Part shown: positions 1-6,342 of the stretch, piece by piece
How the letters are laid out: each line of letters begins with the position of its first letter
Position numbering within the stretch: position 1 is the first letter of the stretch
Source of the DNA: an uncultured Collinsella sp.
GTDB lineage: Bacteria; Actinomycetota; Coriobacteriia; Coriobacteriales; Coriobacteriaceae
Direction: 5' to 3'
Assembly: GCA_902494625.1 (NCBI GenBank)
Contig: CABUUB010000057.1
Coordinates: 1 to 11,591, forward strand
Length of the DNA: 11,591 nt
The notes under the pieces: model-generated
Database searches by the model: none
Told to the model about the DNA's origin: nothing
What the model saw: only the letters and a program-made list of their open reading frames with translations
Position numbers and translations under genes: made by a program

Positions 1-506
1 ACGGGGTTGGGAATGCCGAGCGAGAGGATGAGCTGGTACTGCCAAAAGAAGGCGCCGCCGTCAAAGTCCAGGCGCGAACCCTGGATGACGTCGTAGCGGT
101 CGGTCCACTTGGCCAAGCGCTCGATGCCTTCGGGGATGACGAGCACGTCGTCGTCCATGACCCAGAACCACTGGGCGCCCAGGTCGTAGGCGCATTTAGT
201 GCCGGCGGAGAAGCCGCCCGCACCGCCACCGTTTTCGAGCTGCGGGGCGTAGATGACGCGGTCGGTGCCGCCCTTCGCGTCGGGCTGTTCGATGTCGGTG
301 CCCCACAGGTTGGCCAGGCGCTCGTTGAATGCGGTGCACATGGCCTCGGTCTCGCGCGAATTCTCGTTATCGACAATCACGATGCGCCAGGGCGTTGCCG
401 TGAGCTCGATCATGGAGTCGAACAAGTTGGCCAGGAGTTCCTGGCGCTTGTACGTAACGACGACAATGGCGAGCTTATCGATGGGAGCGGGAAGGGTTGA
501 AGGCAT
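1..506 (-). CDS. GT2 glycosyltransferase, galactofuranosyltransferase-like (3' end outside window)
   Basis: This is the N-terminal 168 residues of a family-2 glycosyltransferase; the rest lies beyond the left edge. Seen: a GT-A opening strand and nucleotide-binding segment (LAIVVVTYKR, residues 12-21), a second strand IVIVDN (42-47), a glycine-rich NGGGAGGFSAG segment (92-102) and a DDD metal-binding triad (118-120) after WFWVM. Family knowledge: a glycine-rich NxGGxGG segment before W-x-DDD is typical of GlfT-like galactofuranosyltransferases and related rhamnosyltransferases, which add sugars from nucleotide donors at the inner membrane face. Inference: it acts on a surface glycan. The ATG at 504-506 has AAAGGA 11 bases upstream. 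The broken acyltransferase lies upstream on the same strand, 170 bp away. Donor and acceptor cannot be decided from this fragment. Confidence 0.88.
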   Translation of the reverse strand, partial: MPSTLPAPIDKLAIVVVTYKRQELLANLFDSMIELTATPWRIVIVDNENSRETEAMCTAFNERLANLWGTDIEQPDAKGGTDRVIYAPQLENGGGAGGFSAGTKCAYDLGAQWFWVMDDDVLVIPEGIERLAKWTDRYDVIQGSRLDFDGGAFFWQYQLILSLGIPNP

Positions 507-581
507 GGGGCAATATATCCTTTCACGCGCGGCGGGCGAGTGCTGCGCGGAAGCTATCGAATACGTCCTTGAGACTGTCCT

Positions 582-612
582 ATTGTAAAGGCTCGGCGCA
601 CCTTGACGGCAA
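582..612 (-). promoter_or_regulatory. Candidate sigma-70-type promoter for the left-edge glycosyltransferase
   Basis: On the minus strand, TTGCCG (607-612) is followed after a long 19-bp spacer by TACAAT (582-587), about 76 bp before the ATG at 506. The -10 fits well, but the -35 and spacer are suboptimal, so this is only a candidate. The 507-676 gap holds nothing else convincing apart from a 5-bp inverted repeat around 627-638. Confidence 0.3.
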
Positions 613-676
613 GCTTTGAATAAAACGCAGGAACCTGCCACGGCTGTAGCGGCTTTAGGGTCTGACGGCAGCGCGT

Positions 677-1806
677 CTATTGCCGCTTGGGCTTGCGAGC
701 GATAAGGCTTCTAGCTGCGTCGATGGTGAGAAGCGTCAGGGCAAAGACGATGCTAATGACGATACCCGTGACGATACATATAGCTGCCGGGCTGTTTTGG
801 CTGATCAGTATGTTTGCGAGCAACGTATTGAAGACGGGACGCCACAGGCTACTGGTGAGCGACTGCATCACATAGAAACCAAGCGTGGCGGTCGATAAGG
901 TGACGATGACACCTGCGGTCCGTGGATTGCCTGAGGCACTGCGCCGGGTCGCCGCAAAGAGCGAGGAGGCGGCAGCGAGAGCAAACGAGATCAGCGAGGT
1001 CGATTTGTAGGAGAGGGTTGCCATCGCCGTGAGGTTGCCGGTGAAGGAGAGTGCTCCTTCCAGGATGGTGGCGAGCACCAAAACCGCTGCGAGCGACCGC
1101 GTGCCTAAGGCGCCCGCCCTGTCCGAATCCATGGCGTCGGTTATGTCGCGGAGCAGCCCGCCGATCAAAAATGCGATAACGTACGTGGCGGCGCTCATGA
1201 GCTTTTGGAGCCAAGAAAACTCGCCGGCGCTTGTCGCACTCATAGCGGCTAAATACCCGTTAACAACAAATGCAAGGATGCCAACGGCGATGACCGTCGT
1301 CTTGTAGGTTTTCTGGGGGAGTCGACTCTTAGCCAGTCCAAACCATGGCGCCATGAAGACCGTGGCGGCATAGACCCAGATAAACTCAAGGCCTAGCGTG
1401 TACCAGTAGTGCGTATTGAGGGTAACATCGGGAATGGGTGAGACGACCGTGGACCACGCGAGCGCCACGAGGCAATAAAACGCAGTGGGCATAATGACCT
1501 TGCCAAGGCGCTGCGCCGTCCGTTGCATTTGCGACTTCCACGTTGCTCTACCGTCCCAAGCACGCGCGGCCGAAGCGATGAGAAAATAGCCCGAGATCAT
1601 AAAGAAGACCTCGTTGGCCCAGCAGCCAAGCAAGTTAATAAAACTGAGTACGCCGGAATAGGGAACATCGCAAGTGGGGCATATTCCACGGCGTCGACGC
1701 AGACGGCTTGGAAGGTCCACTGAAAGGTGTGGAACACCGCGATGCCGGCGACCGCGACCAAACGCAGCGCTTCGATGGGTATGTTGCGTGCGGCTTTGGG
1801 CTGCAT
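677..1806 (-). pseudogene. Acyltransferase 3 family membrane protein (OafA/WecH-like), frameshifted
   Basis: The gene starts at ATG 1804-1806, with AAAGGA four bases upstream, and ends at TAG 677-679, but the frame changes once. The first part gives IEALRLVAVAGIAVFHTFQW, the typical first membrane helix of the family with conserved Arg15 and His26. The remainder, in another frame, has NEVFFMISGYFL (about residues 65-76), the family hallmark, then repeated hydrophobic helices to a basic tail. Restoring one base between 1661 and 1679, for example in the C4 run at 1676-1679 or the C3 run at 1661-1663 (minus sense), gives a continuous protein of about 376 residues, normal for the family. Family members move acyl groups, often acetyl, onto extracytoplasmic sugars. 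Inference: it would decorate the local polysaccharide. A sequencing error is as likely as real inactivation. Confidence 0.82.
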
Positions 1807-1846
1807 GACGTCCTTTCTTGTCGGTTTGCCTCTGCGAGCTCCATAG

Positions 1847-1852
1847 ATTATA
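1847..1852 (-). promoter_or_regulatory. -10 element (TATAAT) for the acyltransferase gene
   Basis: A perfect TATAAT hexamer reads on the minus strand about 40 bp before the acyltransferase ATG, in an AT-rich patch of an otherwise GC-rich divergent spacer (1807-1918). No good -35 hexamer sits 16-18 bp upstream. The plus-strand gene at 1919 must also be started from this 112-bp spacer; TGATACCAT near 1880-1888 is a weak extended -10 candidate for it. Confidence 0.5.
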
Positions 1853-1918
1853 TAAACGCCCGCTGGCGCGCTGACCCTTTGATACCATGAAACGACAGGT
1901 ATTTCCTAAGGAGCACAT

Positions 1919-3022
1919 TTGTCTACTAACGCCTCTGGCAGCCCTGTTCTGTCGCTGCTTATTCCCATTTACAATGTTCAGCGCTACCTGCGCGAGTGCC
2001 TCGATTCCGCCCTGGCGCAGACGCTCAAGGATATTGAGATCATCTGCATTAACGACGGGTCGACCGACAACTCGCCGGCGATTATCCGCGAGTATATGGA
2101 GCGCGATGGGCGCGTCAAGATGATCGACAAGGCCAACAGCGGCTACGGCGACTCGATGAACCACGGCCTGGAGATGGCGCGTGGCAAGTACGTTGGCATC
2201 TTGGAGTCCGATGACTTTATGGCGCCCGACGCACTCGAAATGCTTGTCTCGGCCGCCGATAGCAATAATGCCGACTTTGCGAAGGCGAACTTTGATTTCT
2301 ACTGGTCTAAGCCCGAGGAGCGCCGTTCGCTGCACGAGATGTTTAAGGCCAAGGACTGTGGCAAGCCGGTGCACCCGAGCGATACGACGCAGTTCTTTAA
2401 GCAAAAGCCGTCGATTTGGTCGGCCGTGTACCGTCGCGATTTTCTTGAGCGCAACGGCATTACGTTCCTGCCGACTCCGGGGGCATCCTTTCAGGACACG
2501 TCATTCGCCTTTAAGGTGATCGCGTGCGCCGATAAGGCTGTTTACCTGCATGATGCCGTGTTGTCGTATCGCCAGGACAACGAGAATTCCTCGGTCAATT
2601 CTTCGGCTAAGGTTTTTTGCGTCAATACCGAGTATGCCGAGATTGAGCGTTGGATTCGAGAGGATTATGCCCGTGACCACGCAAGTGATGACGTCGCGCG
2701 CATGCTCAAGTTCAACCAGCTCATTAAGTACGATTCGTACATGTGGAACTACGTGCGCCTGGCGCCTAAGTTCTATAAGGAGTTCCTGGTGCAGATGGCC
2801 AAGGAATTTCAGGCGGCCTTGGACGCGGGGGACTTTTCGCTTGACGACCTCAAGCCGTGGAAGCGCGCAAATCTCGCTGCCATCCTCAAAGATCCTGAGG
2901 GCTGGGTTGACGAGCATCCGAGTTTTGCGACGGATGGTGCCTTGGGGCGTGCTAAGTATTACGCCTCGGTTGGAGGCCCAGGCGTGGTCGCCGCCTTCCT
3001 CATCGAATCGCTGAGGGGGTAG
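1919..3022 (+). CDS. GT2 glycosyltransferase, copy A
   Basis: A 367-residue single-domain inverting glycosyltransferase, presumably adding a sugar to a lipid-linked or nascent surface polysaccharide in the cytoplasm. The GT-A fold opens with LSLLIPIYN, then CINDGSTD (residues 43-50) and the metal-binding ESDD (96-99). The probable catalytic-base motif is FQD followed by FAF, after PTPGAS. The C-terminal third has no motif I recognise. Length is normal for capsule-type GT2 proteins. The start is TTG at 1919-1921, chosen because AAGGAG (1908-1913) lies five bases upstream and the conserved domain begins soon after. It shares a near-identical N-terminal block with the gene at 4144. The next gene begins six bases after its stop, so the two are probably co-translated. 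The sugar is unknown. Confidence 0.93.
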   Translation: MSTNASGSPVLSLLIPIYNVQRYLRECLDSALAQTLKDIEIICINDGSTDNSPAIIREYMERDGRVKMIDKANSGYGDSMNHGLEMARGKYVGILESDDFMAPDALEMLVSAADSNNADFAKANFDFYWSKPEERRSLHEMFKAKDCGKPVHPSDTTQFFKQKPSIWSAVYRRDFLERNGITFLPTPGASFQDTSFAFKVIACADKAVYLHDAVLSYRQDNENSSVNSSAKVFCVNTEYAEIERWIREDYARDHASDDVARMLKFNQLIKYDSYMWNYVRLAPKFYKEFLVQMAKEFQAALDAGDFSLDDLKPWKRANLAAILKDPEGWVDEHPSFATDGALGRAKYYASVGGPGVVAAFLIESLRG

Positions 3023-3028
3023 GTCGGC

Positions 3029-4069
3029 ATGGGAGAGGCCTCGTGTCCTAAAGCTACCATTGTCGTCCCCGTTTACAACTCTGCGCGCTCCGTTCAGCGA
3101 TGCCTCGATTCGCTGTTGGCCCAGTCCGAGCGCTCGATTCAGGTTGTCTGCGTCAACGACGGTTCAACTGATGATTCGTTGAGTATCTTGCGTCAAATCG
3201 CGCAGTCTGACGATCGAGTGCTGGTGATTGACCAGGAAAACGCGGGTGTCTCGTGCGCTCGAAATGCCGGTATCGATGTCGCCGAGGGCGAGACCGTCTT
3301 TTTTGTGGACGCCGACGATTACATCGATGCCCAGACGGTCGAGCGCGTGCTGCATGCCATGGAGTCTGCGGATGCCGAGGCCGCCGTTTTTGGCGGCGTC
3401 TGTGAACCTGCCGATGCTGCCCCCAGACGCGTCCAGCAACTCATGAGCCCCAAAGCTGGTACCTTCGGCGCCCGTGATCCCCAACTGCTGTTCCATTCGA
3501 ATGCGCAACCCTATGCCTGCCGTGCGGCTTTTTCGCGCGAGCTGCTCAATCGCGAAGGCATTCGCTTCGCCCCCGGTTTGGCTTTGGGCGAGGACGTCGT
3601 CTTCCAATTTGCGGCTTATGCGCTTGCCCGCAGGACCGTCGTCATGCCGGACAAGTTCTACCACTACGTGATGGAGAACGAATCGGCGACGCACGAGTTC
3701 AACAGTGCCGAGGCTCGTGCCAAAAAGCTTGACGCCCACATGAGGATGCTCGAGGAGGTCTTGGAGGACTGGGCGGCCTACGGTCTTTTGGACCTGTGTC
3801 CCGGCGAGCTGATCACCTGGTTCTTGGACCTTATCGTGTTTGATTTGGCGCGCTTGGATTCCGATGACTTCCATCGCGTGGCGGCTCGCGTCAACATGGA
3901 CCTCACGACATTTTTGGGAACGGACTGGGCAGATATGCCTGCCAAGGGCGCCGTTTGCCGTGTTGCCCACAATTTCGTTGCGACGACCTCGGGCGTTTCG
4001 ATGGCAGACGCCACGCTGTTCTATCTTTCGACTCGCGGTCTCAAAGCCTGCCTGGAGCGCTTTATCTAA
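3029..4069 (+). CDS. GT2 glycosyltransferase, copy B
   Basis: A 346-residue GT2 enzyme with TIVVPVYN (residues 10-17), CVNDGSTD (41-48), the metal-binding DADD (94-97) and GEDVVFQF as probable catalytic-base region. The middle section, LLFHSNAQPYACRAAFSREL and onward, corresponds to LLFKEASRPFAWRTACKREF in the protein starting at 5275, so the two are paralogs beyond the generic catalytic fold. The ATG at 3029 follows a purine run (AGGGGG, 3014-3019) that overlaps the end of the upstream gene, indicating translational coupling to copy A. No transmembrane segment is evident. Expected role, by family, is transfer of a sugar from a nucleotide donor to a growing surface glycan; donor and linkage are not readable. 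Confidence 0.93.
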   Translation: MGEASCPKATIVVPVYNSARSVQRCLDSLLAQSERSIQVVCVNDGSTDDSLSILRQIAQSDDRVLVIDQENAGVSCARNAGIDVAEGETVFFVDADDYIDAQTVERVLHAMESADAEAAVFGGVCEPADAAPRRVQQLMSPKAGTFGARDPQLLFHSNAQPYACRAAFSRELLNREGIRFAPGLALGEDVVFQFAAYALARRTVVMPDKFYHYVMENESATHEFNSAEARAKKLDAHMRMLEEVLEDWAAYGLLDLCPGELITWFLDLIVFDLARLDSDDFHRVAARVNMDLTTFLGTDWADMPAKGAVCRVAHNFVATTSGVSMADATLFYLSTRGLKACLERFI

Positions 4070-4100
4070 TTCCAAGCGCTGCCGCCCGCCGCAACTCGGC

Positions 4101-4109
4101 TGCTAAAAT
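4101..4109 (+). promoter_or_regulatory. Extended -10 promoter candidate inside the glycosyltransferase cluster
   Basis: TGCTAAAAT is a good extended -10 (TGn plus a TATAAT-like hexamer) in the 74-bp gap between the genes at 3029 and 4144, the longest gap in the plus-strand cluster. No -35 match is visible in the GC-rich sequence upstream, which extended -10 promoters often tolerate. It would start transcription about 30 bp before the TTG at 4144. Confidence 0.4.
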
Positions 4110-4143
4110 AACCCTGTTACACGCTATTCAACAGGAGGTTCTC

Positions 4144-5262
4144 TTGCAGAACTCTGATACCCCTAAAGTTTCGCTGCTTGTTCCCATCTGCAATGTTGAG
4201 CGCTACCTGCGCGAGTGCCTCGATTCCGCCGTGGCGCAGACGCTCAAGGACATCGAGATCATCTGCATCAACGACGGCTCCACCGATAGCTCGCCAGATA
4301 TCATCCGCGAGTACATGGAGCGCGACCCCCGTGTAAAGATGATCGACAAAGCCAACAGCGGCTACGGCGACTCGATGAACCGCGGCCTGGAGATAGCGCG
4401 CGGCGAGTACGTGGGCATCCTTGAGTCCGACGACTTTATGTTTGAGGATTCGCTCCAAAAGCTGGTCGCCAAGGCCGATGCTGAGCATGCCGATGTCGTT
4501 AAGGGCGACTTTTACCTGTATTGGTCCACGCCCAGCGAGCGCCGTGAGCTGTTTGGGATCATCGACGAGCATATGACGGGCGCCGCGTATCGCCCCGTCG
4601 ATCGCCCGGGTATCTTCTACCGCAAGCCTTCCATTTGGTCTGCCATCTATCGGCGCGAGTTCCTCATCGATAATCAGATTCGGTTCCTTCCCACGCCGGG
4701 CGCCTCGTATCAGGACGCAGGTTTTAACTTTAAGGTTTGGGCTTGCGCCGAGCGTGCCGCGTTTATTGCGGACCCCATCCTGTGCTATCGCCAGGACAAT
4801 GAGAAGAGCTCCGTTAATTCGCCCAACAAGGTGTTTTGCGTGTGTGACGAATATGTCGAGATGCAGCGCTTTTTGGAAGAGCGCCCCGAGCTCAAGGCTC
4901 AGCTCCAGGGCATTTTAATGCGCATGAAGGTCGATACGTACCGTTGGAATGATGAGCGTCTGGTCGATGAGCTGCGTGGGCAGTTTTGGGAGAAGGCTTC
5001 ACCCGAGCTGAAGGCCGATTGGGATGCCGGTCGCTTTGACCTGTCGCTGTTTGATCCGCGTGGCGAGACCGACTTGCGCCTGATGGTCAAGTCGCCCCGC
5101 GCCTATATCGATTCGCGCTTTGACTTTAAGAAGCCGGGCAAGCTCAATACGTTTAAGCATTACTTTAAGATTGGCGGTTTGCCGCTGGTCTGGCGCGTGC
5201 TGACGTATCAGCGCACCTACGGCGACAACCCGCACCCCGATGACGTTCCGGTCGCACAGTAG
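4144..5262 (+). CDS. GT2 glycosyltransferase, copy A' (paralog of the gene at 1919)
   Basis: A 372-residue GT2 enzyme. Motifs are VSLLVPICN near the start, CINDGSTD (residues 41-48), ESDD (94-97), and YQD followed by FNF after PTPGAS. It is about 91% identical to copy A across some 80 residues of the nucleotide-binding half. The C-terminal halves match only in islands such as KPSIWSA and YRQDNE. The frame is open upstream to 3955, but that would overlap the preceding gene. TTG at 4144-4146 is preferred because AGGAGG (4133-4138) lies five bases before it, mirroring the TTG start and SD of copy A. Inference: A and A' use similar donors but may differ in acceptor or linkage, since acceptor specificity usually lies in the diverged part. 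The stop codon overlaps the SD of the next gene. Confidence 0.93.
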   Translation: MQNSDTPKVSLLVPICNVERYLRECLDSAVAQTLKDIEIICINDGSTDSSPDIIREYMERDPRVKMIDKANSGYGDSMNRGLEIARGEYVGILESDDFMFEDSLQKLVAKADAEHADVVKGDFYLYWSTPSERRELFGIIDEHMTGAAYRPVDRPGIFYRKPSIWSAIYRREFLIDNQIRFLPTPGASYQDAGFNFKVWACAERAAFIADPILCYRQDNEKSSVNSPNKVFCVCDEYVEMQRFLEERPELKAQLQGILMRMKVDTYRWNDERLVDELRGQFWEKASPELKADWDAGRFDLSLFDPRGETDLRLMVKSPRAYIDSRFDFKKPGKLNTFKHYFKIGGLPLVWRVLTYQRTYGDNPHPDDVPVAQ

Positions 5263-5274
5263 GAGCGAGTGATT

Positions 5275-6342
5275 ATGGTTACCCCCAAGATTTCCGTTGT
5301 CGTTCCCATCTATAAAGTGGAGGAGTGCCTGGCCTGGTGCCTGGACTCCCTGCTTGCGCAGGACATGCCCGATTGGGAGGGCGTGCTGGTCAACGATGGC
5401 TCGCCGGACGGTTCGCGCGATATTGCGGCTGCCTATTGCGAAAAGGATGCGCGCTTTACGCTGGTCGATAAGGAGAACGGTGGCCTGTCGAGTGCACGTA
5501 ATGCAGGCATCGCCGCGTCCACGGCGCCTATCGTTGCGTTTTTGGATTCCGACGACCGCTTTACGCCCGATGCATGCCGTGTGATCGTCGATGCCTTTGA
5601 GCGCGAGCGCTGTGATGTTTTGACCTTTGGTGCGAATCCGTATCCGCTGGAGGCGGGGTATCCGTGGCTTAACTATGTGCTGAGCCCACGCGATGCGTCG
5701 TTTGAAGGCTATAACTCTGACCTGCTGTTTAAGGAAGCTTCTCGCCCCTTTGCATGGCGCACTGCCTGCAAGCGTGAGTTTTTGCTGGGTAACGGGATCG
5801 TTTTCGACGAAACCGTTAAGTATGGCGAGGACCAGGTCTTCGATTTTGCCGTGTACGGTCGTTCGCGTAAGACCGCGCTTATCTCGAACAAGCTGTATGA
5901 CTACCGCGTAGCGCGCAAGGGTTCGCTCATGGACACCATGCGCTACGACGACGAGACACGTCTGCTGGAGCACGTGAAGATTTACTCCGCGGTGCTGGCT
6001 GACTGGCAGCGCGACGGCCTCGATGCTCAGCATGCCGATGACCTGGCGTACTTCCTCTGCGATCTGGTGCTGTACGATGCGCTCAGGCTGTTGAGTACGG
6101 ACTGCGGTAAGGTGTTTGCTGCCGTTGCCACGGCGCTTGCCGGTTCTGCCGCGGGCAGCGATGCTGCGCTCGCACAATGCGCTCCTTCTGTTGCTGCTAT
6201 GGTGCGTGCGGCGCTTACCAGCAAGGCCCCCAATGCCCGTGCATGCAAAAAGCTCATGTTCGATTACGACGTCTTGAGGTTTGGGCGCCTGGGTGCCTGC
6301 AAACGCATGGCAGCGAACGCCCTGGGAAAGCGAGAAGTGTAG
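5275..6342 (+). CDS. GT2 glycosyltransferase, copy B' (paralog of the gene at 3029)
   Basis: A 355-residue GT2 enzyme with ISVVVPIYK (residues 6-14), VNDGSPDGS (39-47), the metal-binding DSDD (91-94) and GEDQVFDF as probable catalytic-base region. The shared middle and C-terminal arrangement with the gene at 3029 marks them as paralogs. ATG 5275 is chosen over the in-frame GTG 5269 because AGGAG (5261-5265), which overlaps the previous stop codon, is nine bases from the ATG but only three from the GTG. The last codon, TAG, abuts the ATG of the next gene with no gap, so translation of the two is probably coupled. By family it is a cytoplasmic or membrane-peripheral sugar transferase for surface polysaccharide; the substrate is unknown. 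Confidence 0.92.
   Translation: MVTPKISVVVPIYKVEECLAWCLDSLLAQDMPDWEGVLVNDGSPDGSRDIAAAYCEKDARFTLVDKENGGLSSARNAGIAASTAPIVAFLDSDDRFTPDACRVIVDAFERERCDVLTFGANPYPLEAGYPWLNYVLSPRDASFEGYNSDLLFKEASRPFAWRTACKREFLLGNGIVFDETVKYGEDQVFDFAVYGRSRKTALISNKLYDYRVARKGSLMDTMRYDDETRLLEHVKIYSAVLADWQRDGLDAQHADDLAYFLCDLVLYDALRLLSTDCGKVFAAVATALAGSAAGSDAALAQCAPSVAAMVRAALTSKAPNARACKKLMFDYDVLRFGRLGACKRMAANALGKREV

Noticed and set aside
627..638. GCAGG-AA-CCTGC inverted repeat as a terminator
   Set aside because: Two-base loop, five-base arms and no following T-run; not a functional hairpin terminator.
1807..2404. Minus-strand open frame continuous with the acyltransferase, giving an apparent 575-residue protein
   Set aside because: This upstream stretch is antisense to the glycosyltransferase at 1919 and carries no acyltransferase features; the family's N terminus is found in another frame from 1806.
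3955..4143. Upstream extension of the copy A' glycosyltransferase
   Set aside because: It would overlap the preceding gene by over 100 bases, and the added residues are unrelated to the family; TTG 4144 has a far better SD.
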